DNA from: Mansonella perstans
Taxonomy: Eukaryota; Nematoda; Chromadorea; Rhabditida; Onchocercidae
DNA length: 64,000 nucleotides
Reading direction: 5' to 3'
Assembly: GCA_037074765.1 (NCBI GenBank)
Contig: JBAMDO010000108.1
Coordinates: forward strand, 61,001-125,000
The notes under the pieces are model-generated. The model did no database searches. It saw only the letters and a program-made list of their open reading frames with translations, and was not told the DNA's origin. The translations under genes and the position numbers were made by a program. Below, one piece after another: positions 1-13,200 of the stretch (positions within the stretch are counted from its first letter, which is position 1; the number at the start of each line of letters is the position of its first letter).

Positions 1-331
1 GTGATAATGTTTAATGCATTCATAAATTCTGCAATTTGCGGCAATTATCGTCGCATCATTACACACTTGACATCGATTATTTGAGGTCAAAGGTGTGCAG
101 TGATTTTAATTGAACCTCTACCAATTGGTCAGTTAGATTGTCGCATAATTTTTTCAAATTTAATTTTAACAATCTTTTTTTGTTTTTCATTAATTAATTA
201 TATTTATAATAATATGTTGGCATATTTGCAAAAAATTGTTGAAATTTAATTTAATAATATTATTGTTTATAGTAGGAAAAAAGAAAAAAACAAAAAAAAA
301 ACAAAGGTCTGTTTGAATCACAAAAATCACA
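1..331. other. upstream region of elongase gene
   Basis: AT-rich, non-coding. The last 50 bases before the ATG at 332 are A-rich. A possible 3' splice acceptor (ttgtttatag) ends near 271, about 60 bases before the ATG, so trans-splicing or a 5' UTR exon is possible. No promoter motif can be named. Confidence 0.4.
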
Positions 332-3300
332 ATGGGCAAACAACAACTCTATTCGGATTTCAATTATTCAGAATTTGAAGTATGGCGTGGACCAGCTGAA
401 AAAGTTTTCTATGCACCGTATAATTATACGTCGAAATACAATTTGGAAATGAAATACTGGAATCCTGTTGCGGTACAGCTCTTCTTTTCAAAGGTTTCTC
501 AATAATTTCAATCGTTTTTTCTTTTTTTCTCTCTTCCTTCTATATCTTATTTTAAACTTTTAACTTTCAGCCAGAAAAAAGAACTTTTAAAATATTTGCT
601 TTTTTCAATTTTTTTTTCTCCCTTAAATTTACATTTTTCTTTTTACAAAAATAAAGTGAAATTTTTGAATGCTATTTCATATAGAATATAATTTTTTAAA
701 ATGTTTTGACTTTATTACTTTTCTAATGAAATTTAATGATGATAAATTTCATCATGAGTTCCGTAATTCAGTATTAATCATTTCCTTTTTTTCTTTTTTC
801 TTCTTCCTTTTTCAAAATGATATTTCTTACTTTCAAAACTTATTTGTCTCATATTTTTTAATTGCAAGAAAAAAATCATTCATTTTCATTTTAAGCAATT
901 TTTCCATTTCATTTACCTTTTCACTGATCAAAATTTGTTAGCAATAAATTTCATTTATTTTAAAATTTGTTATCATTTTGCAATTCCCATTTATTCATTA
1001 TTCGTTTATTAGATTTATTCATTATTTATTTGTTATATTTATTCATCATTTATTTATTTAATTTATTCGTTATTTATTTATTATATTTATTTATTGTTTA
1101 TTCATTATATTCATTCATTATTTATTTATTATATTTGTTCATTATTTATTTATTATATTTATTCATTATTTGTTTAAATTTAAAATTTGAATAAGCAATG
1201 ATTTTAATCGATCATTGATCATTGATTCTCTTTCACAAAATTTCAAGTTAATTGTTAAATGTAAGCTCAGTTACTTTTACATTGTTTTTTTATGCATCAT
1301 TAGAAATAAGTACATTTTGCAATCAATTAAAAAATTTATTATCATTTATGAAAATAAAACTGTTGCAAGTTGTACAGCTAACATTATAAATAAGTCAGCT
1401 TAACTGACAACTGCAATGACTTTATTTAAATTATGTTTAATTAACAATTTTAATTGAATTAAGTTTAATTAACAACTGAAACTAAACTGACCTAAATTAT
1501 TAATTAAAATAAGTTAATGTAACTAATTTACTAATAATTCACTAATTAATGAAAGTTTTTCTGTTATTTTTCTAATTTGAATGCATATAGATGATGTTTA
1601 TATATCTATGGGTCACTTCAATTAATGAAGGAAGTTTTCATTTTTAGTGTAAAAAATAATGTGACAATATCAACGACACTTCATTCTTCCACAATTTTTT
1701 ATTTCGGTTATTTATTCAAGATGACAAAATCAGTATTCTCCTCTCTCCCTCTCTCTCTCTCTCTCTCATTCTCTTTCTCTGCCAGTTCAATTATGAAAAC
1801 TTTTTGACATTAATTCAATCCTTTTTTTACTTTACTTTTAGTCAATAATTACTTATCAATCAATAATCAAACTTAAAATATAAGTGTGCAATAGGATATA
1901 ATCACAAATATCAATAATGTAATCTTACTAATATCACCATAAAGATATTACTACAACACCTTATTTCTATCATATCATTTGATGATTTCTACTGGGGCAA
2001 AAAAGACCCCGACAGTAATTATGTAATTAACTAGTCAATATTAATAAAGTGTTGTAGTAATATCGTTGGTAATGTTTATCATTATTGTTAGTCATAAGAG
2101 ATTTTGTATGAATTATCTGTGCAATAAGCAAAAATGAATTGTTTAGTTATATCTGTATGTAAACATCATTAAGATTAATATAGTGAAGAAAAAAATTTTA
2201 AATGGAAATTTGCTAAATATTTCATTTTCCGAATGACAATGCATTTTCTGGTGAATGCATATTTCAGGAAGAGAGAATTGCGTATTGATAAGAACATGAA
2301 TTACTTGCAATTACTGTTCTTTTTCCTCCAATTTGTAAATCAAACAGATATTTTGAGGTAAAAAAAGTAGGAGGACAAAAAAAATGAGAGAGAGAGAGAG
2401 GGAGGTAAACTAATCTCAAATTATATTTCTGAATTCAAATACAGTATCATCGTTCAAAAATAGATCTATAAAACTTGTTTTGAATAAAAAAAATTTTTCA
2501 TTTGAAAAACAGAGACTTTTTTTTTTAAAAAAAATTTTTTTTTGTTCGAAATAAGTTTAACAATGAAGAAAAAAGGTTGATGATTTATAAAAAAAAAAAA
2601 CAAAAAAAAAGGAAACGAATGTTAAAGTAGATGCCCTAATGAAGAAGATAAAGTATCATGTTATGTTATCAAAACTAATTGCAAAAATGTTGGCTGTCAA
2701 GGTAAAAAGTTTGTTAATTAATGGGACAGAAAAAAATAATTATTAATGGAATAGAAAAAAAGTTTAGCTAATTAATGAGACAGAAAAAAAGAAAAAATTA
2801 ATAGATTAGATGAGAACTATAAAAAAAATGGAAAAAAACTTTTTAAAAAAGGAGTTATTCTTGCTTGATTTTTTTTTCATCAAATTTCAATGATAATTTT
2901 ACAAATGCAATGACAGAAAGAGAAGGACAGAGAAAATAGACGAGGGAGAAAGAAAGAAAGACAAGTTACCGATTAATGAGAGATAAAAAAACAAACCGTG
3001 ATTTTTCTTTTTTCTTTAGAAATTCGAATAGAAAATTCTTATTCAACTTTTTGATTATCTTATGATTTTTTTAATTACAACAAAAATCAAACTTTTTATT
3101 TTTTGAAATATCCAGGATATTTAAATTTGATCACTGAATACTCTCTATGAAGAGAGAACATCCGTAAAATTTAAAAAAAACAATTTTGAAAAGGATTTTC
3201 AAAAAAAAATAAATGAAATACAAATGAAATAAATAAATCGTTCTAAATTTAATTTCAATTTTTTTCTTACCTTTTCTTACGGATTAAATTAATTAATCGG

Positions 3301-5623
3301 CAATTTTCAAATTTCAAAAATTTGTAGCATCGAAGTACTTCCGTATATATAGCAATTATTTACATATGTTTAATACATGCATTGCAACGTTTTCAACGAA
3401 CACGAAAAGCTTGGAATCTTCGGATACCATTATGCATATGGAATGCATCCCTGTCAATATTTAGCATCATTGCAACAATCCGGTAAAAATAATTAAATTT
3501 TTCATTTTTAAAATTTTTTTTTAAAAACGAAGAAAGAGCTAACAAAATGCTACGAAGTTTATACGATCAATTTTTAATTGAAATCATTTTTTTATTTTTT
3601 AAATTATTTTTATGGTATTTTTTCCCCACAAGAGCAACTCATTAATTGATTTCTTAAATAATTTGATAGTGAGTGTGTTAATGATGAACACTTATGAGAT
3701 ATTTTATTGTAATTTTAACGTTGCGGAATTTCGTTAATTGTAAAAGGAAATGAGGGAAAGTGTGATTGGAAATTAGAATTTTTACTTAAAATATGTACTC
3801 AATAAATGCAAATTTGAAATGGATTGGTAAAGTAAGTTAATTTGAATTGATATTTTAGTTCGGTAATTTATTATATTAGTTTTTATGATATTTTTTTAGG
3901 TTTGGAGAAGAATTTTATAGTATTTTAAGTACACGTCCATTTGTCCATTCAGTTTGTTATGCAATTTCGCCATTTCAACCAGTCGCTGCTTGGGCATTTG
4001 CATTTGCAACATCAAAAGTTATTGAGCTTGGTGATACGATTTTTTTGCTAATGCGCAAAAAGCCATTAATATTCCTACATTGGTATCATCATGCTGTAGT
4101 TCTTATCTACAGTTGGCATTCAGGTAAGAATTTCATTCTTAGTTTTTTTTTTTGAAATTAACTTATATTTACAAAGGCTCTATTACCATTATTTCACAGA
4201 TAATATATATCAGGATAAGTCACTATTTATCTTATTGGCTTTTTTTTTTTTTTTGAAAAGGGGCAATAATAAAGTAATGCTGAACTTGACTACTTGGCCT
4301 TTTTTGAAGGGCGAAGAAGCCAATAATAAAATAATACCGAACTCATCTTTTTGGCTTTTTTTTCTTGGGAGATAATAATAAAATAATGTTGAATCCATTT
4401 CCTTGACTTTTTTTTGGAAGATAAAATAATACTGAACTCATCTTCTTGACTTTCTTTTCTTGGGAGATGATAAGATAATACCGAACTCATCTTCCTAGCT
4501 TTTTTTTTCTTGGGAGATAATAAGAATCCATCTCTTGGCTTTTTTTTTAAGTTTCTTTTTTTCGCATCAGAATACCAACAATATATTTTTGGGATCAAAT
4601 TTTCACATTTTCAATTATCTGATTTATAGCAAAATATTTTTAGACTTTATGAAATTTTTCAGCAATCGAATTAACCGGTTCCGGCCGTTGGTTCATTATG
4701 ATGAATTATTTTGTACATTCGATAATGTATGCATACTATTCAATCACAGCATTGGGTATTAGATTGCCAAAATTACTTTCAATGTGTGTTACTGTATTAC
4801 AAACATCACAAATGCTTATTGGTGTATTCATTGCCGTTGTGGTACTAAAACAGAAACTTGAAAATGCTGTAATTTTTTTCTCCATTTATTCAATCTAAAC
4901 TAATCAGGGCTAAATGATCTTTCATTAAATTTACATTTAAACAAATATATTTAAAATTATCGTTTAGAATGAATTAGAAACACAAACTAGATTAGTTTAA
5001 TTTTAATTTCGAAATCATAAAAAATTTTCGGAGAGAAAAAAATAAAAAATTTCCAGAGAGAGAAAAAATTCTTGATAATGAAAAAAAAGAAAGTATTTGC
5101 TATTATTATTATATTAAATGATAGCTAAGATTAAAAATGAAATAAAAATTAAAAATATTTTTCCGCAACTTGCTGTCATATTTTAATGTGATATGTGTGA
5201 GTAATAGCAGAGATCAAAGTATAGAGATTTCTAAATTTAGGATTTAACCAATGAATAATTCAAAGTACAGTAGTAAAGTAAATTTGATTAGAAATTTATT
5301 AACTGATACTATCATAAGGCAACTTATTTTTCGTCTAATAATGCGTGACAATATGTGATCATTATTTTACAAAAGCATTAGCTGAAATTTCGACGTTGCC
5401 GAATCGCCCTTAATTGATGTTTTATTTCAAGCGGGAAACTTTATGTGTGTTTCTTTTTATTGAAATATATACATTTACCTTATTTTCATAGATTTGCCAA
5501 CAATCGATGGATAATTTGGCACTTTGTTTTGCGATTTATTCCTCATTTGCGGTACTATTCATACGGTATTTTCATGATTCATATATGATGCCGAAGAAAC
5601 TTTTACAGAAGAAAATTGAATAG
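332..5623 (+). CDS. very-long-chain fatty acid elongase (ELO/ELOVL3-6 type)
   Basis: Exons: 332-472, 3328-3482, 3900-4123, 4663-4868, 5492-5623; 285 aa. Phases 0, 2, 1 and 0 agree at every junction. ELO proteins are ER multi-pass condensing enzymes that join malonyl-CoA to an acyl-CoA in the first step of fatty-acid elongation. The sequence shows the ELO signature in exon 3: the KVIELGDT segment (residues about 138-144), RKKP, then the histidine box HWYHH (about 159-163), followed in exon 4 by MNYFVHSIMYAYY, the second conserved block. The C-terminus ends in a lysine-rich tail (MPKKLLQKKIE), as is common for ER-retained elongases. Closest remembered relatives are ELOVL6 and C. elegans ELO-3-type proteins. 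Exon 1 could instead end at 493, also in phase, adding seven residues. The 472 donor gives the better match to ELOVL6. Intron 1 is 2.9 kb, much longer than the others. Confidence 0.9.
965..1190. repeat. AT-rich minisatellite in elongase intron 1
   Basis: Repeated TTATTTATTATATTTATTCA-like units, about 24-28 bases each, some eight degenerate copies. On the + strand it translates as a Leu/Ile/Tyr-rich open frame with no biological support. Confidence 0.75.
1944..2064. repeat. inverted repeat with nested hairpin
   Basis: The left arm starts gatattactacaacacctta (1944-1965) and the right arm is its complement (about 2043-2064), ending tgttgtagtaatatc, with one mismatch in about 22 pairs. In the loop a second stem, actggggc/gaccccgacagt (about 1990-2015), could form. 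It lies in an intron. It could be a MITE-like remnant or a structured RNA; no target-site duplication is obvious. Confidence 0.6.
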
Positions 5624-5676
5624 AAATTATGCTGTAACAAATATTTTGGTTAATAATTTTTTACTATTTTTAAGTA

Positions 5677-5935
5677 GTACTGTAGCAAAGTAAAGTACTT
5701 TACTAAATCGTATCGCTTTGTAATTTTTTGTTCACAGATGGAATTGAATGAAATAATAATTGATTATTTATCAGTGCCGTTACCATTATTCCATAATTAT
5801 CATTGTTTTGTACTTTATCTTATTTTCAGTTCATAAATAGTATTGTAGCAAAGCAAAATTCTTTACTAAATCGTATCACTTTGTAATTTTTTGTTCATAG
5901 ATGCAGTTGAATGAATTAATAATTAATTATTTATC
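5677..5935. repeat. two-copy ~96-bp direct repeat downstream of elongase
   Basis: Copy A 5677-5772 and copy B 5840-5935 share gtagcaaag, ctttactaaatcgtatc, ctttgtaattttttgttca and (a)attgaatga blocks at about 85 % identity. It lies just 3' of the elongase stop. Confidence 0.75.
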
Positions 5936-8184
5936 GAAATTTTATGGACGATGAAATTTGAAAATAATTTCTGTCAATACAAATTACAAAGAAAAAAAGT
6001 AATTGAAAAGAATTTGATTGGTGTTAATTATAATTTCAATTTGCACATGTAAAATTTTTTCTTACTAAATTAAATTCAGAAAATTAGTACGGTCAATTTT
6101 ACCGTGCAATGTCAATTTTTTTTTGTCATATCATTAAAACTGATAAAAATGACCAATAACTGAACGGACGGACACTCCTCATTAAAAATTCTTAATTTAT
6201 TTTTTTTAAGTTTTTTTTTTTTAAATGATTACTTTCAAATATGATCCAGAAATATTTTGATTAAATTCTCTCCATAAAAAACTTTTGTACTTTTTATAAA
6301 AAATAAAAAAAAAACGAAATAAAAACAATAATAAGCAAATGTAATGATCGATGAGCTTCTTTGTACTATAAAGAATAAGATAAAATTACAGCAATAATTA
6401 TGCCACAAATCAGTTCAGTACTAATTTAATTTTGATCTAAAAAATTGTTCTAGAGGATATTTTTTTTTTGATACATTTCATATTTGCTTCAATAAATGCC
6501 AGGAATTTGAAATATACATTCCTGATTGGTTAATAAAAATTGCACATGTAATATATTTTATACATTTCATTGGCTGTAATTTTATTTTTTTGTTTTTCCG
6601 AAAAAATTTTGTTAAATTTCATTTTAATTCTTTTAAATTATGTAACGGTTGGATGAATATATTTTGCTTTGCCTTTTTTTTTTCAAAATCCTTTATTCAA
6701 TCTTTAAATGTTCACTTTCATTGCTGCATTTTAAATGATGAAATTTAAGTTAAAAAAGGAAAAAAAAGCTGCTACCAAATATACTTTAACTTTATAAATG
6801 CAAATAAATACTTTATACCACAATCAAATGTCGTGTCCATGTAGAAATTTAAAATATTGAAAATTAAATAACTCAAATATTTTTCGTTTTTTCTTTTACA
6901 AAATGACAAAATTAATTTTTTAATTTTAAAATATTTAGATTTTTGTTTTTTCATTTCTATGTATTATTTATTAATGATTTCACTGTGTAAAAATGTATTG
7001 GCAATATATATGTTAGAAAGTTACTATTATCAAAAATATTTTTAAAAAGAATTTTTTTTGATAAAAAAATCATTGCCCTAACTTTTTTTTTATGCTATGC
7101 TAAATTTCTATGCTAAAATGAAGAAAAAAAAGTGTTTTATTACAAAATCATTTCAGTATTTTATTTCTAATTAATTCAATTTAATTCTCTTTTTCACTTA
7201 CTTTGCAGTGATCAAATTCAATTCGATATTCACTTATCCAATTAAAATGTTTGACTATTAATGTTCATTAAATTTAGCGCCCACAAAGAATCAATAGGAA
7301 AACAACCGGATGCTTGGTTCAGTACTGTAAGTATTGTAAGTAACATTTCTCGTATGGCTAGACTGATGGATAGAAATATATATTAAGTGAATAATCAATT
7401 TTCTCCAGAGTTGCTTGTTATTTTAAATTTATTTAATTTAATTATGGTAGGGATAATTAGATCATTAACAAAAGGCGGCCTTATCTCTCCTTTTTATATA
7501 TGCAGAATAAAATTTGTATCAAATGCGCTCAAAATTATTACCATGAAATAAAATGAATTACTGTAAAATGACGAAAAGAACAAGAGGATCCGAACCACTA
7601 ATAAATGTGTTATAATAAAATTATTTTATATTAAGAAAAGATTACTGTAATTTGTAGAGAAAAAATAATATCTTCAATGATGGCGAAGATTAGGCTATGA
7701 GATTTTAAGTTAATGATTCTTTCTAAAGTTATTTTTTAACTTTAAAATAATCCAATTGATTTTTTGAAAAATTTTTTAAATTTAAAAAAAAATTCGCCTA
7801 AATTGAAATAATGATTTCTTATGTGAAACATGAAAGTAGTCCAATTTATCTTTCGATAAATCTAATTAATCAGTATTCTAATTTTATTCAGTCATAACTA
7901 CTATTAGAATATTGCAATATGAAAAGAAGAGTGATTAATAATCGCAACAAGTGTCCTGAGATTTCTCAAAGAATTTTTCACTTCCCTATTCTTTTACTAA
8001 TAATTACATCCTTTTTCTACCAATATATTTTCGTTCACAAATTGGATATTATATAGATTCTGCTACCGAAGTTTTTTTTCTATGTCATAAAATCTCAGAA
8101 TTTAGTTTTAATACAAAACTTCTTTCATTTCAGGAAAAAAAATTAATGCAATTGAATGTATTGTCTTACTCAAATAAAGCAATT

Positions 8185-8305
8185 AGTATATGATAGGAAT
8201 AGAAAAAGAATAGAATCAAGTATCTGATGGGAATATAACCAAAATCAATAGGAATAGAAAACGAATAAAATCAAGTATCTGATAGGAATAGAATTAAATT
8301 AATAG
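8185..8305. repeat. short tandem repeat, ~50-60 bp unit
   Basis: Repeats the words tgataggaatagaa and gaataaaatcaagtatctga two to three times with point changes. Confidence 0.6.
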
Positions 8306-8724
8306 TAAAAATTATCAAATTAGTTTCCAAAAAAATGTTTTTTTTTTGCAATTACCATTCAATATTAATTTCATATTTAATTTAATTTCTTTATCAATGA
8401 TTGGATAAATGGCAGTTTGAAAACAATGAATATAACTGTGGAAAATGTGAATAAAATTTTTTTTTGTTATTTTAAATATACGATCAGTATTGATAAAGAA
8501 ATTGATAAATATTCAAATATTTCCTAAATTTAAAACATTTAAGTATTTTAACCGAATTTTTTTTTTGTGCTTTATATTTCTACTGAAAAATGATTAACAC
8601 ATGAATGGTACAGACTGTTAGAATTTTCAATTCTGTAAATATAAATGATAAATGCTGCTTAAATCAAATATTCAAATATTCTTTGGTGTAATTTAATCCA
8701 AAATTTTTGACAATAATTACAAAA

Positions 8725-8940
8725 ATTTTAAGAAATACTTGAACGATATAAATTAAAAGAAAAAAAAATTTAGAAAATACTTAATAGCATAAAATTAAAG
8801 AAAATAAAATTTAAAGAATACTTCAATGATATAAACTTAAGTAAAAAATATTTTAGAAAATACTTGAATGGCATAAAATTAAGAAAATAAAATTTAAAAA
8901 ATACTTGACTGATATAAAACATTAAAGTAGAAATAATAAT
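8725..8940. repeat. diverged tandem array, ~50 bp unit, about four copies
   Basis: Each unit contains an aaatacttgaa(t/c)gatataaa-like word followed by an A-rich aattaaagaaaataaaattta block. Copies differ by small indels. Confidence 0.65.
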
Positions 8941-9485
8941 ACCTGGAAAAATTATTTTCTACTTAATTTAAAAAAAAAAATGTAGAAAAAGAAAATGAAT
9001 TTATTTTTATAATAGTAGTTACAATTTAATTAAAAATTAGGTCAAAAATTTTTATAGATGAAACTTTAAATGAAAATTTAAAGCAAAATTCAGATATAAA
9101 AATGAAAGTGAAACACTACGACTGTCTCCGTCCTATCATTAAATAATCCTATTTAAATTTTTGTTTAAAATTTTTCACTTTAATTTTAAACTTTGCTTTA
9201 ATTTTCTTTGATAAGCGCTGGTGACAAGTGCTGTTAATAGGTTGATCCTGTTCAGCTGTATTCATTAAATATCTGATTCTTTCTTCTTCAGTTTATAGTG
9301 TATGAAATAATGGTAGAATTGTGTAGGGAAACAAGCAAGTCTTGAAAGTTGAGCGTTTTCTTTTTTGTTGTTGATTTAATTAAATTACTTTTCAATTGAA
9401 AATTTCTAGAAAGGAATAAAAGTGTTAACAGTTGTGCAGTATTTCAGCTTAAAATAAAATTCATTCAAATTTCGCCTACACTTCG

Positions 9486-9620
9486 GAATGACAAAATTAA
9501 GGATTGCTTAAGGATTAGGATTGACGAAATTAAGGGTTGAAAAATTAAAAAAATTAAGGACTGCTTAAGAATTGGGTTTGATAAAATTAAGGTTTGCTTA
9601 AGGATTAAGATTGACAAAAT
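9486..9620. repeat. tandem repeat with ttaaggattgcttaaggatt units
   Basis: Words of the form attaaggattgcttaaggattagg recur about four times with spacing of roughly 30-60 bases. The minus-strand open frame here is a repetitive Leu/Ile translation, not a gene. Confidence 0.65.
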
Positions 9621-10270
9621 TTCTGTAATTGCTTCTGTAACTAACCTAATCATCTACATCTACTTTGGTTAATTAATCTCCTTGTACTTCCGATTCAATT
9701 TCAATTGCTGGGAAACTAATCACCTAATATTACGTTTTTCGTAATTTTAGAATTGAAAGTCACCGAATATCATGGCCATTAATTTTCTCATATGAATTTC
9801 ATTTACAAGCAATAGTTCCGGTAAATGTAAAATGATGCAATATAATAGCAAATGAATATTAAGGAAAAATATCAAATTACTTACAAAGTAAAAAAACGGC
9901 TCATTATCAATTAATTATAAAACAAAAAAGAAAAATCATGCAAGTATAATACAGCTTTGTACAAATCATTAAGTGAAATGTAATATCTTTTAAATAGATT
10001 AAGCATTTATAAATCTCTTAAAGGATTAGCAATATCATCAGAACTAAATTTCTCATTCATATAGTTTGAAGTTCATTTAAATTTATTCTTTTATGTAAAT
10101 ATCTAATTAACTTTTTCTATAGGCAAAAAATGATCGACACCAAAATTAAGAAATAGATTAATCTGACGCTGTCAAAACATTTCCTTTAGTAAACCAATCC
10201 TTTTTTTTATTTCATAAAATCCAATATCACTCTCAACTTTCAAACTAAAATTAACTCAAATTAAAAAAGT

Positions 10271-13200
10271 TTATAAATCGTAACAATCCTTATCGAAGTA
10301 TTCTTCATCCTGCTTTGCCAAAACATTAAATATATATTCCAAATCATCATCATCTTTATGTTGCAGTGATAATTCTTTATTTTTGCCATATAGTATTTCA
10401 TTCAACTCCTCATAACAATCCACTTCATCCTGTTGCAAAATTTTAATTTAGAAATGGAATACAGTCCATGTCCATAAATAATACTACCAAATAAAACTCG
10501 CTTAGATAATGTAATAAAAATGACAAAAGATTTTATGATTCTTAGCATTATTTATAATACTTCTGATAGTTCTGTTATCTCTGAAACAATAATGGCAAAA
10601 TAAAATGAAAACTATAAATGATTTACCTCAAAAAATTTTATTAATACATCTTTTAATTCCTGGTTTTTACCATTGATAATTAAGGCTCCGCATAAATGAA
10701 TAACTAAACGATGCAATGCGATATCTTCATCATATAAAATTTTTGGTATAACATCAAGACAAAGCTTTTCTGTTTGCGGTAAACCATTATGCAGTATACG
10801 AAGTGCTTCAATCCTAAAAATTATCCTAAAAATTATTTAACAAGCAATAACTGAACATTAGAAACAACAAATGAAGATGGGCAAATCTGCAATTCCAGTT
10901 AAAAACAAGGTTAAATGTTCAAAATAAGATTAAATACTAATTTCAGTTGTAAAGATCTTAAAAAAGAAAATTGACCTTGGAGCCGAATCAGAGTCTGACA
11001 AAAGTACATAAGCAGCTAAATTGTTGACATCCATTCGATTACCAATTTGGTTTAATACAACCAAAGCTTCACCCCGGACATAAGGCTCTTCGTCATTTTT
11101 GACCATATCGGTGATATATTGGATAACCTCTAAAAATCCCAAACTCCTGTCAAGATGATTAAATATACATAGTTTGATAAACATAACGCTACAATGTTCA
11201 TCCTCATTTCATTTTACTACAACATGATCAGTAGCAATTACTGATCGCTCACAACATATTTAAAGTTTACCAGATCCATTATATCCATATTTAACTAGCA
11301 CAGTGAGCTGATTTAAAGCATTATCTCTGCATTCCCATTTTGGCAATTTAAGCTGTTCGGCAATTTTTGAAGCTAAAACCGGCATAATTGTTCTATTCCA
11401 TGTCTCTGATTTCTGCAGTAATGCATTAAAAACCATTGGATTTAGCTGAAAATGAAATTTCCAACAAAATGCAACAATTTTTTCCCTATTTAAATCAGTT
11501 CTGCTTTTCATACGAAATTCACTAAGGCAGATTTTTATTATAAATTTAAGTCAATATATGATTCTTTATATGACATATTTGCTTTTTTCGCCCTCTTGGG
11601 TCGGAAACTATTATGACACATTTGGGTAACAGCAAATCGTGAAGCTATAATAAAAAGAATAATAAAAAAGAATAAAAAAAAAAAAAAATAATAAAAAAAA
11701 AGCAAATCTTACCATATCATGAAGCTCCAAAGCATCAAACAAAGAATCAAGCACAGCCACAGATGGATTTTTAAGGCTTGTGATAAATTTGCTAGCTGAT
11801 AATGTGTTACGTTCTTCGAATAATATGGGCAAACCTCGATCCAAATAATCTGTAAAAATATGATGATGAAAAACAAAATAATCACTTAGATATAAAATAT
11901 AATGCTGATTGGGAAAGAAATCCTTTTTTGTTTATATAACACGAAATTCAAAAATCAATTGACGAACAAACTACAAACATGGAAAATAAAGGGAAAAAAT
12001 TAAAACATGAAATTGCATCGTTGGAAAAAATACGGATAAATAAAATTTAAAAAATTAAAGTGAAATTTTTGAAATAAAATAAAAGGATCACCTTTATCAG
12101 AATAACGTCCTAATTCTATCAAATCCAATAAACGTAAGTTTGGAGTATCCAGTACAACTTTGATTAATTCCGTATGCCCCCTAAATTATCACCATCCACT
12201 ATATCTAGCGATAATATATGAGTGAAAAGTGCATGAAAAAAAATAAAGTATTGAATTAGTAGTATCGAAAATATTAGTTTAATTACTCTTGTTATGGCTA
12301 TAAAACGATAAGTTGTTTGAATAATTATTTTTCACTACTAATTGAGCATGTTATTTCCACTGCATCTATTGTAGTAGCTGGCATAGTTCAGGTGATAGTG
12401 ATTCTTTCTAGCAATTTACAACGTTATATAAAAATGCTATGATATTGAGCTGTCCCATCTCTTACACTTTGTAGGTGCTATCGTCATATTATTCGGTTAA
12501 TTAGAGAAGAACATCAAAGATACAATCAATGAAAGGCTTATAAAACTATGCATCTATTAAATTTGAGAATAGTGAAAACATATTCACAACTATCACAATA
12601 AATAAATAAACTCACATAGCAATTAATTGCAATAAAATCTCATTTCTGATATGAATGCAACACCAATCATCATCGAGAAGTATTTTCTGATCCACTTTCT
12701 TTCGTTGTCTATAAAAATTAAATCTTATTAGAAGCATCAGGAAAAAAATACCCTTTCATCCTAACCTTTTTAGAACATGATCTCCTACCTGAATCAAAAT
12801 ATGAACAATTCTAAATTTTAATAAAATAGGCATGAATAGGCCTGAATAACAACATGAATCTTCGAGGAACTATACTGGATCGAAACGGAGTAAACTTTCT
12901 AAAGTCTAAAGTCAGCGAAGAGGTAGAATTAAAAAAACACTAACATGAATTTCTTTATGAACATTGCAATACTATTTATGAATCTTTCGAAAAACTATTC
13001 TCAAATCATTTATTTAGTTTAAAATAATTCAAGAGAAAAAAAAATATTTGGTAAAGGTATTGCACGCTTTACTTACATAAGTTCCGCCAAAAGGTTGCAA
13101 AAATGGAAATCCATCGACACAATTTCGCATTCAGAAACGCTGACATGTTCAATTCGATTTTGAAGACTTTTTGCTAACGTGAAAATTTCCCGTGACTGTT

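Larger units (their letters stand above)
473..3327 (+). other. large first intron of the elongase gene
   Basis: This 2.85-kb intron has no convincing coding exon. It holds an AT minisatellite (965-1190), a CT run near 1740-1780, a GA run near 2384-2403, a long-arm inverted repeat (1944-2064) and many A/T homopolymers. The open frames in it are low-complexity Phe/Ile/Leu/Tyr translations of T-rich DNA. Confidence 0.7.
5624..10270. other. gene-free interval between elongase and BRAT1-like gene
   Basis: 4.6 kb, convergent 3' ends on both sides. No coding signal was found on either strand. Contents: a two-copy 96-bp direct repeat (5677-5935), a ~50-bp diverged tandem array (8725-8940), a GGAATAGAA-type repeat (8185-8305) and a TTAAGGATTGCTTAAGGATT-type array (9486-9620). 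The rest is AT-rich low-complexity sequence. Confidence 0.6.

Noticed and set aside
967..1194. 75-residue Leu/Ile/Tyr-rich frame
   Set aside because: Translation of a TTATTTATT minisatellite within the elongase intron.
4210..4598. Two minus-strand frames with repeated SQEKKAKKMSS-like words
   Set aside because: They lie in an elongase intron and translate a local tandem repeat of cttggcttttttt-type units; no gene structure.
11130..11184. Extension of the BRAT1-like exon upstream to the ttgacag acceptor (RSLGFLE)
   Set aside because: That acceptor leaves the wrong phase after the preceding exon; the atttttag acceptor at 11130-11131 closes the frame.
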